The notes: a model not told the origin generated them from the letters alone. A stretch of DNA of 64,000 nt from JACDAN01 sp963802375 (GCA_963802375.1 CAWDIJ010000013.1:124001-188000); one strand, 5' to 3'; counted from the stretch's first letter, positions 17,340 to 27,188 are shown. Numbers and translations are program-made.

Positions 17340-18295
17340 TCGGCCAGCGCCCGACGCAGGAAGTCGTACTGCTCCTCGTGCGCCCGGCGGGAGAGGGAGA
17401 GCGGGAACGCGAGGAACGCGTGCACGCACTCCGGCCAGACCCGAAGCTCCGCCTCGTTCCCGGCGGCTCGCCAGCGCGCCGACATGAACAGCGAATCGTC
17501 GAGCAGCGGGTCGAGCTCGCCGACCGAGAAGTACGCGGGCGGCAGGTCGTGGAGCTCGGCGTAGAGCGGGGAGATGTCGGGGTCGCGCCGCTCCTCGAAG
17601 CTCCGGTCGCCGACGAAGGACTTCGTGCGAACCACTTCATCGAAGGCGTCGAGAGGATGAAAGAGCGGTCGCCCCAGTTGAGCTGACTCGGCGTGGCCGT
17701 GAGGTCGTAGCCGCCGTAGACGAGGTTCGCCGCGCGAAACGCAGCGGTGATCCCGTGGCGGTCCCGGAGCCGTAGCAAGGTCGTCACAGAGAGATGCGCG
17801 CCGGCCGACTCTCCGCCGAGCGTGAACAGCTCGGGCACGCCGAGCTCACGCTGGCCATGCTCGAGCAGCCAGAGCGCAGCGTCCTCGCAGTCGTCCGGCG
17901 CCGCCGGATACGGATGCTCCGGCGCGAGGCGGTACCCGACGCTGACGGCGCACAGGCCCGGTGGCCTCGACCAGCGACCACAGCCTGACGTCCTGCTCGT
18001 CGCACCCGCCGAGCACCCAGCCGCCTCCGTGGATGTGCAGATAGACGCCGGCGGCCTCACGCTCGGGGGCAAGCACGCGCAGACGGATCTCGCCGTTCCT
18101 CGTGGGAATGGCCATGTCCCGGGCCTGCGGCAGGAACTCGAGCGGCGGAAACACGCTCTTGCCGTCGCGCCTTCCCTGCCGGACAACTTCCGGAGGAAGG
18201 GTGTGCACGGGAGGCATCTGCGCGAGGCGGAGCTGAAGGTCCTCGTTGAACGCCTTGATCTCCGCGAGCGCAGCGTCGTCGACGAGGGCCTTCAC
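17336..18295 (-). CDS. Alpha/beta hydrolase, HSL family (two frameshifts)
   Basis: A 320-codon hydrolase like those of the hormone-sensitive-lipase family. In the first frame are VYLHIHGGGWVLGGCDEQDV (HGGG oxyanion loop); after a one-base shift near 17955-17960 come SVGYRLAPEHPYPAAPDDCE and TLGGESAGAHLSVTTLLRLR with the GESAG nucleophile; after a second, opposite shift near 17640 come VGELDPLLDDSLFMSARWRA and WPECVHAFLAFPLS with the acid and catalytic His. The two shifts cancel, so the length is a multiple of three. GTG 18295 overlaps the thiolase stop. Probably an ester hydrolase feeding the pathway. Confidence 0.77.
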
Positions 18296-19437
18296 AGACG
18301 CTCGACGATCATCGCCATCCCCTGGCCGCCGCCGACGCACATCGTCTCGAGCCCGATCGTCCCGTCGAGGGTCTCGAGATCGTTCAGCAGCGTGCACATG
18401 ATTCGCGCCCCGGTCATCCCGTAGGGGTGCCCGAGCGCGATTGCGCCGCCGTGGGGGTTCAGCTTCTCGCCGAACGGATCGATGCCGAGCTCGCGGCTGA
18501 CCGGGAGCACCTGGGCAGCGAAGGCCTCGTTTAGCTCCACCACGTCGACGTCGTCGATCGTCATTCCCGCCTGCTCCAGCACGCGGCGCACGGCGCCGAT
18601 CGGCCCGACGCCCATGATCTCCGGCTCGACGCCCGAGACGGCCGAGGCGATGATCCTGGCCCGCGGCTGGACACCGAGCTCCCGCGCCTTCTCCTCGCTG
18701 GTGACGACGACGGCCGCAGCTCCGTCGTTCAACGGGCACGAGTTTCCCGCGGTCACCCTGCCGTCCGGCCGGAAGGCAGGCTCGAGCTCAGCGAGTTTCT
18801 CGAGCGTCGAGCCCCGGCGCGGCCCGTCGTCAGCGGACACGCCGTTCCAGGGAGTGAGCTCGCGGGCGAAGAAGCCACTGTCCTGGGCGGAGACCGCGCG
18901 CTCCTGGGAGCGCTGCGCATAGAGATCCATGTCCTCGCGGGAGACGTCCCAGCGCTCGGCGACGTTCTCGGCCGTCAGCCCCATGGGGATGTAGACGTTC
19001 GCGATCGGCGCGTCGTCACCGAACAGCTTCGGATGAAGCTCCTCGGCGTCCTTCGGATAGCCGTCGACCTGGGTGATCGACTCGACCCCGCCGGCGACGA
19101 ACGCGTCGCCCTCGCCGGCCCTGATCGCGTGGAACGCCATTCGGATCGTCTGCAGGGAGGAGGCGCAGAACCTGTTCACCGTCGTCCCTGGCACGCTCGC
19201 CGGCAAGTCCGCGAGGAGCGCCGCACGCCGGGCAAGGTTCATGCCCTGCTTCTGCTCCGGGAACCCGCACCCGAGCATGACGTCGACGATGTCCCCGCGA
19301 TCGAGCTCAGGGACTTGCTTCAGCGCGGCATCGATTGCGAAGGCCGCAAGATCGTCCGGCCGGGCATCCACAAGCGACCCCTTCCGGGCGCGCCCGATCG
19401 GGGTTCGCGCTGCCGAGACGATGACTGCTTCAGACAA
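18292..19437 (-). CDS. Acetyl-CoA acyltransferase (thiolase)
   Basis: A complete 381-residue degradative thiolase that cleaves 3-ketoacyl-CoA with CoA to acetyl-CoA and a shortened acyl-CoA, the last step of beta-oxidation. VNRFCASSLQTIRMAFHAIR holds the nucleophilic Cys, VELNEAFAAQVLPVSRELG the NEAF motif, NPHGGAIALGHPYGMTGARI the catalytic His, and CVGGGQGMAMIVERL the second Cys. TTG 19437 (MSEAVIVSAARTPIGRARKG) is the only start matching the family and lies within the end of the upstream dehydrogenase gene (8-base overlap). Confidence 0.93.
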   Translation of the reverse strand: MSEAVIVSAARTPIGRARKGSLVDARPDDLAAFAIDAALKQVPELDRGDIVDVMLGCGFPEQKQGMNLARRAALLADLPASVPGTTVNRFCASSLQTIRMAFHAIRAGEGDAFVAGGVESITQVDGYPKDAEELHPKLFGDDAPIANVYIPMGLTAENVAERWDVSREDMDLYAQRSQERAVSAQDSGFFARELTPWNGVSADDGPRRGSTLEKLAELEPAFRPDGRVTAGNSCPLNDGAAAVVVTSEEKARELGVQPRARIIASAVSGVEPEIMGVGPIGAVRRVLEQAGMTIDDVDVVELNEAFAAQVLPVSRELGIDPFGEKLNPHGGAIALGHPYGMTGARIMCTLLNDLETLDGTIGLETMCVGGGQGMAMIVERL

Positions 19438-20545
19438 AGGCGTTCACTCCTGTCAGTTGGCGACCGATGATCAGTTTCTGGATCTGGCTCGTTCCCTCGT
19501 AGAGCGTCGTGACGCGCGCATCCCGGAGGTACTTCCCGACCGGGAACTCGTCAACGTAGCCGTAGCCGCCGTGCACCTGGACGGCAGCGTTCGCGGACCG
19601 GACCGCGGCCTCGCTCGCGTAGTACTTGGCGATCGACGACTCGAGCGTGTGCCTGGTTCCGGCGTCGGCGGCGAGCGCGGCCTTCCAGGTCAGCAGGCGG
19701 GCGGCCTCGGTCTCGACGGCGATCTCCGCGAGCAGCTCCTGCACGAGCTGGAACGACGCGATCGGTCGCCCGAACTGGCGGCGCTCGCTCGCATAGGCAA
19801 GACACGCCTCGAGGCAGCCCTGGCCGATGCCGACGCAGCCGGCCGCGAGGGAGATCCGGCCGTTGTCCAGCGCGGAGAGCGCCACCTTCATCCCGGCTCC
19901 CTCTTCTCCGAGGACGTTCTCGGCGGGAACCCGCACGCCGTCGAGCGTCAGCTCTCCGGTGTCCTGCGCCCGCAGCCCGAGCTTGCCCTTGATCTGCTTG
20001 GCGGAGAAGCCGGGCGCATCGGTGGGGACGAGGAAGCACGTGATCTTCTCGCCTGTGCGCGCGAACACGAGCGCCAGCCCAGCCCAGGTGCCCAGCGTGA
20101 TGAAGACCTTCGAGCCGGTGATCGACCACGCGTCGCCGTCTCGCTCCGCGGTCGTCGTGAGACCGCCGGGGTCGGACCCCGCTCCCGGCTCGGTCAGCGC
20201 GTAGCAGCCGAGCACCTCGCCGGTGCCGAGGCGCGGCATCCACTCCGCCTTCTGCTCCTCGGTGCCCCACTGGAGGATCGTCTTGCCGACGAGGCCCACG
20301 TTGACGGAGACGATTCCGCGGACGGAGGAGTCGACCCTGCCCAGCTCCTCCATCACGAGGCAGTAGGAGACCGTGTCGAGCTCCCAGCCTGCGAGGAAGC
20401 CGACCTGGGCCAGCCTCGCGACGATGCCCCGGTCCATCGTCTCCTCCCGGTCCCAGTCGCGCACGTGCGGCTCGATCTCCCGGTCGACGAACTCACGCGC
20501 GGAGCGGCGAATCAGCTCCTGCTCGGGAGTGAGCGTCAGATCCAC
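19430..20545 (-). CDS. Acyl-CoA dehydrogenase (short/branched-chain type)
   Basis: A canonical 371-residue acyl-CoA dehydrogenase. CYALTEPGAGSDPGGLTTTA and SKVFITLGTWAGLALVFART make the FAD-binding beta domain, REQFG-like RRQFGRPIASFQLVQELLAE and VQVHGGYGYVDEFPVGKYLR the helical domain, and TTLYEGTSQIQKLIIGRQL the catalytic Glu segment. Motifs are closest to butyryl/isobutyryl-CoA-type enzymes. Start GTG 20545. Translationally coupled to the thiolase that follows, so the pair supplies the first and last steps of one beta-oxidation turn. A strong hairpin separates it from the upstream binding-protein gene. Confidence 0.93.
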   Translation of the reverse strand: MDLTLTPEQELIRRSAREFVDREIEPHVRDWDREETMDRGIVARLAQVGFLAGWELDTVSYCLVMEELGRVDSSVRGIVSVNVGLVGKTILQWGTEEQKAEWMPRLGTGEVLGCYALTEPGAGSDPGGLTTTAERDGDAWSITGSKVFITLGTWAGLALVFARTGEKITCFLVPTDAPGFSAKQIKGKLGLRAQDTGELTLDGVRVPAENVLGEEGAGMKVALSALDNGRISLAAGCVGIGQGCLEACLAYASERRQFGRPIASFQLVQELLAEIAVETEAARLLTWKAALAADAGTRHTLESSIAKYYASEAAVRSANAAVQVHGGYGYVDEFPVGKYLRDARVTTLYEGTSQIQKLIIGRQLTGVNAFV

Positions 20546-20560
20546 CCGTTCCCCTAACCG

Positions 20561-20586
20561 CGACGGGGCCGCGCGTGCGGCCCCGT
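20561..20586 (-). terminator. Strong GC hairpin after the binding-protein gene
   Basis: GACGGGGCCGC (20561-20571) and GCGGCCCCGTC (20576-20586) form a perfect 11-bp stem with a GCGT loop, 24 bases beyond the stop of the substrate-binding-protein gene. There is no U-tract after it, as often in actinobacterial hairpin terminators; it could also attenuate read-through into the dehydrogenase-thiolase genes. Confidence 0.65.
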
Positions 20587-20609
20587 CGACGTTCCTCGGT
20601 CGGAGCGGT

Positions 20610-21872
20610 TCAGCGGCCCTTGTACAGAGGGCTGATCTCCGACCACGTGCCGTTGTTGTAACGGACGACCTTCCCCTGGTCGATCGGGAAGCGGTCGGTC
20701 TTCGTCGTCTTGACCCTTACCCCGGGCAGAGCGTAGGGGTTGACCCAGTCCATCTTGGCGGTCGCTGCCATGAGCGACGCGCGGGTCGGGTTCCTCCCAG
20801 CCAGGTACATCAGCTTCACGAAGTCGTGCCCCTTCGCGATGCCGTAGTAGTAGAAGCTGTTCCGGATGTCGATGTTCTCCGGCCCGTACTTGGACATGAT
20901 GTTGCGGTAGGCCTTGATCGCCGGGTGCCGAGCGTACTTGGGGTTCGTGTTGTTCTTCAAGTACCCCGTGCTGATCGTCCCGTTGAGGAACTCCTGACCA
21001 ACGGTACGGGCGGCCGCGGCCATGACGCCGTCGGTCGCGGCGACCGAGTTGAGCACGATCTGGTCGGGCTTCCAGGCAAGCTGCCGGGCCGTCCCGAGTG
21101 CGCGGACGGTCGGGGTTCCCGCGGTCGTGAACAGGATCCACGTCGTCGCACTCGTCGCCTTCTGGCGGGAGATCTGCGACGCGTAGTTCGTGTCCGTGAC
21201 CTCGTACCCGAGCTCGGAAACGATCAAGTTCGACCTTGACCCGAGCCCCTGCTTGAGACCCCGCAGGTAGTCCTTCCCATAGTCGTCGTTCTGGTACAGG
21301 ACCGCGATCCGCCCGTTCGGCCGGTTCGCCCGGAGCCAGCGGGCATAGATGCGGCCCTCGGCGACGTAGTCGGTCTGCCACCCCGACGTCCAGGGCCATG
21401 CCTTGTACTGCGTGCCCCAGTAGCTCGCGCCCGTCGAGACGAGCACTTGCGGGACCTTCCTCTGGTTGAGCATCGGTCGGATCGCAATGTTGTTCTCCGT
21501 GCCGAGAGTTCCGACGATTGCGAAGACCTTGTCCTGGAGCACCAGCTTGTTGTGCAGCTGGATGGCCTGCGCCGGGTTGTACCCGTCGTCGTACGTCTTG
21601 AAGATGATTCCGCGGCCGTAGATGCCGCGCTTTCCGTCCGGACCCCTCCGGGCGTTGACGTACTTGAAGTACGTCTGCAACCCGGCTTCGATCGGGGCAT
21701 ACGACGACACAGGGCCGCTGAACGGGAACGTCCCGCCGATCGTGATCGCTCGGCTCGTGATTCCCGGAACTGCCTGTGTCGCGGTCCCAGCGTGCGGTCG
21801 CGCGAGCGCTCCCGGCAGGCCCAGGGTCAACCCCGCGCCGATCGCCACGACCGTCACTAGCACCTTCTTCAT
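20610..21872 (-). CDS. Branched-chain amino acid-type ABC substrate-binding protein
   Basis: A 420-residue extracellular binding protein of the LivK/Peripla_BP_6 family. The N-terminus MKKVLVTVVAIGAGLTLGLP plus GALA is a signal peptide without an obvious lipobox Cys. Mature sequence begins with the family strand ITIGGTFPFSGPVSSYAPIE, then VFAIVGTLGTENNIAIRPML, WTSGWQTDYVAEGRIYARWL and RIAVLYQNDDYGKDYLRGLK. Many Thermoleophilia-like genomes use this type for amides, fatty or aromatic acids, so the name does not fix the ligand; the acyl-CoA context suggests an acid. AGGGAGGAG lies 6 bases before ATG 21872. Its own promoter region carries a GTTAC/GTAAC inverted repeat. Confidence 0.9.
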   Translation of the reverse strand: MKKVLVTVVAIGAGLTLGLPGALARPHAGTATQAVPGITSRAITIGGTFPFSGPVSSYAPIEAGLQTYFKYVNARRGPDGKRGIYGRGIIFKTYDDGYNPAQAIQLHNKLVLQDKVFAIVGTLGTENNIAIRPMLNQRKVPQVLVSTGASYWGTQYKAWPWTSGWQTDYVAEGRIYARWLRANRPNGRIAVLYQNDDYGKDYLRGLKQGLGSRSNLIVSELGYEVTDTNYASQISRQKATSATTWILFTTAGTPTVRALGTARQLAWKPDQIVLNSVAATDGVMAAAARTVGQEFLNGTISTGYLKNNTNPKYARHPAIKAYRNIMSKYGPENIDIRNSFYYYGIAKGHDFVKLMYLAGRNPTRASLMAATAKMDWVNPYALPGVRVKTTKTDRFPIDQGKVVRYNNGTWSEISPLYKGR

Positions 21873-21926
21873 GCGATTCTCCTCCCTAAGGCCGCCACAG
21901 TTTGATTGGGAAGCCTAGTACATAGG

Positions 21927-21941
21927 GTTACTCAGGGTAAC
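21927..21941. promoter_or_regulatory. Inverted repeat in the binding-protein promoter
   Basis: GTTAC (21927-21931) and GTAAC (21937-21941) are perfect arms around TCAGG, 55 bases upstream of the binding-protein start and 12 bases after the TetR stop. On the minus strand TTGGCG precedes it and TATGTA follows, so it lies where a -35/-10 spacer would be. The TetR protein encoded just upstream is the obvious candidate ligand. Confidence 0.5.
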
Positions 21942-21952
21942 GCCAAGCTGGA

Positions 21953-22585
21953 TTACTTTTCGGCGGCCGCCTGACGGAGTGCGGAGAAGCCGTCCCAGAG
22001 AATCGTCGTCAGGTACTCGACGAGCTGGGCTCGTGGCATCGACCGGCTCTCCAGCCACGACGTTCCTGCGGCACGGACCATCCCGATCACGCACTCGGCC
22101 CAGGGCTTGGCGAACCCGGGATCCAGACCGGCGCGCTGGATGTTCTCGCCGGCTGCGAACGCGCAGTTGGCGACGTGGCGATGGCGGAACTCCGTCATCA
22201 GCGGAGCGGTCCGCGGCTGATCGCTCGCGTGGAGCAGGAAGCGATAGCGCTCGGGCTCGCGCTCGACGTACGAGAGGTACGCATCGATCGTCGCGGCGAG
22301 GCGGCTGCGCGGATCGGTCGCGTCGACGGCCGACCGGAGGGCAACCACGAGCTCGGCGATGTAGCGCTCCGTGAGCGCGGTGTAGAGGCCGTCCTTGTCG
22401 CCGAAGTGTCGATAGAGCACGGGCTTCGTGATCCCCGCCTCGGAGGCGATGTCGTCCATCGAGACATGAGGGCCGTCGCGCTGGATGACCTCGTCCGCGA
22501 CGTCGAGGAGCTCCCCGCGGCGCCGCTCGCGCAGGCGCGCCCGTTCCGAATCCCGCCTTCTGATCGCCGGTGTCTGAGTGGCCAT
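21953..22585 (-). CDS. TetR-family transcriptional regulator
   Basis: A 210-residue TetR protein. RGELLDVADEVIQRDGPHVS and MDDIASEAGITKPVLYRHFG plus DKDGLYTALTERYIAEL form the DNA-binding domain, and the rest is a helical ligand domain typical of acyl-CoA- or lipid-responsive members. It sits between the permease genes and the binding-protein gene of the Liv-type importer, on the same strand, which implies control of substrate uptake. ATG 22585 is preferred; GTG 22591 two codons earlier is possible. It begins about 20 bases after the livM-like stop and may be the last gene of that operon. Confidence 0.88.
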   Translation of the reverse strand: MATQTPAIRRRDSERARLRERRRGELLDVADEVIQRDGPHVSMDDIASEAGITKPVLYRHFGDKDGLYTALTERYIAELVVALRSAVDATDPRSRLAATIDAYLSYVEREPERYRFLLHASDQPRTAPLMTEFRHRHVANCAFAAGENIQRAGLDPGFAKPWAECVIGMVRAAGTSWLESRSMPRAQLVEYLTTILWDGFSALRQAAAEK

Positions 22586-22605
22586 GGTCACCGAAGTTAA
22601 CTGAT

Positions 22606-23673
22606 TCAGGCGCCCGGAGGCGCGGCACGGCGCAACCTTCCGCCGCGCACGACGTTGGCGAGCGCGCGGAACAGGCCGGCGACGCCGCCCGGAAGCAGCA
22701 GCATGATCACGATCAGGAATACGCCGAAGACGACCGCCGGAGCCTGGTCCGCGAGGCTGAGATCGAAGACCGGCGGCTCCTGGGCGTAGATCGGGAGGAA
22801 CTCGAAGAGGAGGGCCCCGAAGATGACCCCGGCGAGCGAGCCTAGGCCGCCGATGACGGCGGCCGCAAGCAGCAGGATCGAGAGCGAGACGGGGAACGTG
22901 TCAGGGTTGACGTACGCGGTCTCGATCGCAAACAGCGCGCCCGCCGCGCCCGCGTAGAACGACGAGACGCCGAAGGCGAACGTCTTGTAGAGCGCCGGGC
23001 TCACGCCGGCGGAGACCGCAGCGACCTCGCCGTCGCGGATCGAGCGCCACGCCCTCCCGATCCGGCCGCGAACGAGCAGCCAGGCGACCAGGAACAGGAT
23101 TCCGGCGGTGACCCAGGCCTCGTAGTAGAGCCAGTGGCGGGTGGAGATGTCCCAGCCGAACGGGGTCACCGGGAGGTTCAGGTTGAACCCGCCGCCGCCG
23201 CCGGTGACCTCCGCGAATCGCTTCATCAGGATCGGAAACGAGACGGCGATCGCGAGCGTGGCGAGCGCCAGCGAGATGCCTCCGAGCCGCAGCGCCGGGA
23301 TGCCGATGATGAAGCCGACAACGCCGGTGAAGAGCGCGGCGATCGGGATCGTGAACACCGGCCGCATCCCGTCGCCGATCGGGATCCAGTCCGGCGGGTC
23401 GAGCATGTACAGCTCGAGGCCCGGACGTCCGAGTGACAGGAGGGCGGCCACGTAGGCCCCCACTCCGACGAACGCGCCGTGGCCGAGCGAGATCTGGCCG
23501 CTGTAGCCGGTGAGGATGTTGAGCCCGAGCAGCGCGATCACGTAGATCGCGACCAGCGTGAACTGGAGCAGCCGGAACTCGCCCATGAACCTGGGCAGGA
23601 GCGCGACCACGACGACGGCGAAGGCGAAGAGCGCCGGGGCGATCGACTTGCGCAGGATCATGCGCCAGCTCAT
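22606..23673 (-). CDS. Liv-type ABC transporter permease (LivM-like)
   Basis: A 355-residue integral membrane protein with about ten hydrophobic segments. ILTGYSGQISLGHGAFVGVG plus AYVAALLSL is the strongly conserved LivM loop, ALRLGGISLALATLAIAVSF follows, and RAWRSIRDGEVAAVSAGVSP is the cytoplasmic EAA-like coupling loop that contacts the ATPases. ATG 23673 overlaps the livH-like stop (TGATG). Together with the LivH, LivG and LivF homologues it forms one importer whose binding protein is encoded downstream. Confidence 0.92.
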   Translation of the reverse strand: MSWRMILRKSIAPALFAFAVVVVALLPRFMGEFRLLQFTLVAIYVIALLGLNILTGYSGQISLGHGAFVGVGAYVAALLSLGRPGLELYMLDPPDWIPIGDGMRPVFTIPIAALFTGVVGFIIGIPALRLGGISLALATLAIAVSFPILMKRFAEVTGGGGGFNLNLPVTPFGWDISTRHWLYYEAWVTAGILFLVAWLLVRGRIGRAWRSIRDGEVAAVSAGVSPALYKTFAFGVSSFYAGAAGALFAIETAYVNPDTFPVSLSILLLAAAVIGGLGSLAGVIFGALLFEFLPIYAQEPPVFDLSLADQAPAVVFGVFLIVIMLLLPGGVAGLFRALANVVRGGRLRRAAPPGA

Positions 23674-24554
23674 CAGACGCGCCTCACCACGCGGTGGCCG
23701 AACAGGCCTTGCGGGCGAATGAGCAGCACGAGCAGCAAGCACCGTCAAGGCCGCCGGCAGCCGCAGCTCGCCGCCGATGAAGTCGACATAGGTCCCGAGG
23801 ACGTTGATCAGCACGCCGAGCGTCAGCCCGCCGACGACCGCGCCGACCGGGCTGTCGATCCCGCCGAGCACGGCGGCGGCGAAGGAGTAGATCAGGATCA
23901 CCAGCATCAGGTTGGGGTCGAGGAAGGCGGTTGGGGCGGCCATCATTCCGGCGACGGCGCCGAGCGACGCGGCCAGGCCCCAGCCGAGCGCGAGCATCCA
24001 GCCGACGCGGACACCCATCAGCCGGCTCGCCTCCTGGCTGTTCGCGACAGCGCGCATGACGAGACCGAGCGTCGTGAAGCGGAAGAACGCCCAGAGCACG
24101 AGGACGGTCGCCAGGCAGACGCAGAGCACGCCGAGGTCCTGGTACGAGATCACGACGCCCGCGATCTCGGTTGTCTCGTTCGGGAACGGGCTGTCGAAAG
24201 ACTTCACCTCGGCGCCCCAGATCCAGCCGGTCAGGCCGTTGAGCGCAATGAGTAACCCGATCGTGACGATCACGATGACGATCTCGGGCCGGTGCTCGAC
24301 CGGCCGGATGATCGTCCGCTCGACGGCGGCGCCGCCGACGAAGGCGATGACCAGCGTCAGTGCGAAGGCGGGCCAGTACGACAGGCCCTGGTTCATCAGC
24401 GACCAGGCCACAAAAGTCGTGAACGTCGCCATCTCTCCCTGTGCGAAGTTGAGGACGTCGGTTGCGCGGTAGATGAGAACGAGCGCGAGCGCGAGGCTGG
24501 CGAAGATGGCACCCTGTGCGAGCCCGCTGACGACCTGTTGGAGGAAGGCAGCCA

Positions 24555-24555
<1 letters not shown>
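23673..24555 (-). CDS. Liv-type ABC transporter permease (LivH-like, one frameshift)
   Basis: Permease partner of the LivM-like protein. GLAQGAIFASLALALVLIYR and ATDVLNFAQGEMATFTTFVA are the LivH start; TTLGLVMRAVANSQEASRLM plus GVRVGWML is the EAA-like loop, and FLDPNLMLVILIYSFAAAVL the late membrane segment. After LPAALTV (about 23738) the frame is off by one: the proper C-terminus LLVLLIRPQGLFGHRVVRRV is in the next frame and ends at TGA 23673-23675. Length is 1 modulo 3, consistent with one extra base. ATG 24555 overlaps the LivF stop. Confidence 0.85.
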
Positions 24556-25245
<690 letters not shown>

Positions 25246-25259
<14 letters not shown>

Positions 25260-25981
25260 CCTCGCCTCCGAGATATGCCTCGATCACGCCCGGATCCTTC
25301 TGGACCTCGCTCGGCGTTCCCTCGGCGATCTTCCTGCCGAAGTTCAGGACGTGCACTCGGTCGCAGATGCTCATGACGAGCGCCATGTGATGCTCGACGA
25401 TCAGGAGGGTGAGGTCGAAGTCCTTCCTCAGCTTCCGGATCAGCGAGCCGAGCGCTTCGACCTCCTCGTGGTTGAGACCGCCCGCGGGCTCGTCCAGGAG
25501 GAGCAGCCGCGGGCGCGAGACGAGCGCCCGGGCCAGCTCGATGCGCTTGAGCGTCCCGAACGGTAGGCCGGCGGCCGGCCGCTCGGCGTGTGCTCCCAGG
25601 TCGAGATAGTCGAGCGTCTCGCGGGCCATCTTCCGGCCCTGGCGCTCGCCGAACGGATGCATGCGCGTGTGCGCTCCGACGAGGACGTTCTCGGTCACGG
25701 TCATCGTCGGGAACAGCACGACGTTCTGAAACGTCCGTGACACACCCGCGCGGATCAACTCGGTAGGGGCGAGTGCGCAGCAGGTCGCGTCCCTCGAGGA
25801 GCACGCGCCCCGACTCGGCCTTGTACAGACGGGTGACGACGTTGAAGAGCGTCGTCTTGCCGGCGCCGTTCGGGCCGATGAGCCCGCCGATCGTGCCCTC
25901 CTCCAAAGTGAGCGACACGTCGTCGAGCGCAACGATCCCGCCGAAACGCCGCGTCACGTTCTCGACAGCGAGGAGTGCCAC
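25246..25981 (-). CDS. Liv-type ABC transporter ATP-binding protein (LivG-like, one frameshift)
   Basis: First gene of the importer operon. The N-terminal frame gives VALLAVENVTRRFGGIVALD and LIGPNGAGKTTLFNVVTRLY (Walker A); after a one-base shift at about 25766-25772 the other frame gives PTELIRAGVSRTFQNVVLFP (Q-loop), PFGTLKRIELARALVSRPRL (signature degenerate in this branch), LLLDEPAGGLNHEEVEALGS (Walker B) and IVEHHMALVMSICDRVHVLN. Length is 1 modulo 3, and the shift lies at a CCCC run, so an extra base is likely. GTG 25981 follows TATGAT by 9 bases on the minus strand. Confidence 0.85.
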
Positions 25982-26024
25982 GGGGCGACGATCATAAAGC
26001 GGAGTGGAGGGGTTGAATACGGAC

Positions 26025-26960
26025 ATGGTCGAGCTCGAGGGAGGGATTCGTCGCCAGACGTTCGCGTTGCCGCTCGGCATCGACCACGTCCATTGCTACC
26101 TCCTGCCCTCCTCTGACGGCGGCTGGACCGCGGTCGATACGGGGCTCGGCTTGCCCGACGCGGGGACGCGGTGGGCGCGGGCGCTGGACCGCCTGGACGG
26201 GCCGGTGCAGCGGATCGCCATCACGCATTTCCATCCCGACCATGTCGGGGCGGCGGCAGATCTGGCCGAGCTGACCGGCGCGCCGGTCTTCCAGGGCGTC
26301 GACGACTACGACCAGTGCATCCGGACCTGGGGAGAGCTCCGCGTGGCGGGGCGGATGCCCGACTACCTGCGGGTTCACGGAACGCCCGAGGAGGATGTCG
26401 AGTCCTTCGAGGAGGAGGGCCGCGCCTTCGTGCAGTTCGTGCGGTTCGTTCGCGACCCGGAGCGCCTCGAGCCCGGGGGCGAGCTGGACGGTTGGGAGGT
26501 GCTCCACCTCCCCGGCCACGCCGACGGCCATCTCGCGTTCCTGCGCGACGGGATCCTGGTCGCAGGCGACACCTTGCTCGGATCCATCACCCCGAACGTC
26601 GGCCTGTATCCGGACTCCAGGCCCGATCCGCTCGCCGACTACCTCTCTTCGCTGGAGCGCATCGCCGAGCTCGCACCGAGGCTCGCGCTGCCCGGCCACG
26701 GCGATCCGATCGAGGATCCCGCGGGCAGGGCGCGCGAGCTCATTGCGCACCACAGGGAGCGCCTCGACCGCACGGCAGAAGCGCTCGACGGCGATCCCGT
26801 GAGCGCCTACGACGTCTCGCTCACGCTGTTTCCGGAGCCACTGCCTCCGACGCTTCGGCGCTTTGCGCTCGCGGAGACCCGGGCGCATCTCGAGTACCTC
26901 GTCCGGCGGGACGGTGCGAAGCGCGTCGACGCGGACGAGCGCGTCTCCTACCTGGCCTAG
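26025..26960 (+). CDS. MBL-fold metallo-hydrolase
   Basis: A 311-residue metallo-beta-lactamase-fold protein. AITHFHPDHVGAAADLAELT is the HxHxDH zinc motif, LHLPGHADGHLAFLRDGILV the third His, and GDTLL and LPGHGDPIEDPAGRARELIA the later ligands. A C-terminal extension (ALDGDPVSAYDVSLTLFPEP to LEYLVRRDGAKRVDADERVS) matches the group of hydrolases near LACTB2/BLACT-winged-helix proteins. These cleave thioesters or other small-molecule esters. ATG 26025 is preceded by GGAGGGG; an in-frame GTG at 26004 is an alternative. Divergent from the Liv operon. Confidence 0.87.
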   Translation: MVELEGGIRRQTFALPLGIDHVHCYLLPSSDGGWTAVDTGLGLPDAGTRWARALDRLDGPVQRIAITHFHPDHVGAAADLAELTGAPVFQGVDDYDQCIRTWGELRVAGRMPDYLRVHGTPEEDVESFEEEGRAFVQFVRFVRDPERLEPGGELDGWEVLHLPGHADGHLAFLRDGILVAGDTLLGSITPNVGLYPDSRPDPLADYLSSLERIAELAPRLALPGHGDPIEDPAGRARELIAHHRERLDRTAEALDGDPVSAYDVSLTLFPEPLPPTLRRFALAETRAHLEYLVRRDGAKRVDADERVSYLA

Positions 26961-27123
26961 GAGGGCTTGGCGCAATACCGGCTGTGCCGCCAGGCTGCGC
27001 TGCTCGCCTCCAGGCGGCGTCCTCAGTCGCGCCCGTATCTCGTTCGATACGGACGCTCCCTGCGTCCTTGCCTGGCGCCGAGCATCGCACCCTGGCAACG
27101 AGCACTATTCCGCCAAGCCCTCC
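26960..27123. repeat. 164-bp imperfect inverted repeat (fold-back element or structured RNA)
   Basis: The ends are perfect 13-base arms: GGAGGGCTTGGCG (26960-26972) and CGCCAAGCCCTCC (27111-27123), extended by AATA/TATT after one mismatch. Inside, a 28-base block at 26989-27016 pairs with 27069-27096 at 23 positions, and CCGTATC/GATACGG (27033-27039, 27046-27052) closes the apex. The whole piece can fold as one long rod with regularly spaced mismatches. It starts on the last base of the metallo-hydrolase stop codon. No flanking direct repeat or coding capacity is evident. It may be a MITE-like element or an RNA. Confidence 0.7.
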
Positions 27124-27132
27124 CAGAAACCA

Positions 27133-27159
27133 CGAGGCCCGCCTTGCGGGCGGGCCTCG
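27133..27159 (-). terminator. GC-rich hairpin terminator
   Basis: CGAGGCCCGCC (27133-27143) and GGCGGGCCTCG (27149-27159) form an 11-bp perfect stem with a 5-base loop. It lies 30 bases beyond the stop of the RTX-type gene on the minus strand and also after the metallo-hydrolase on the plus strand, so may stop transcripts from both sides. No U-tract. Confidence 0.7.
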
Positions 27160-27188
27160 GGTCGTGGAGAGAGGATGGAGAGGAGCTG

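Noticed and set aside
26960..27123. tRNA, RNase P, tmRNA or SRP RNA
   Set aside because: None of the characteristic conserved segments (T-loop, GAAAGTCCGG-type P4, GGTGCTG-type SRP loop) is present.
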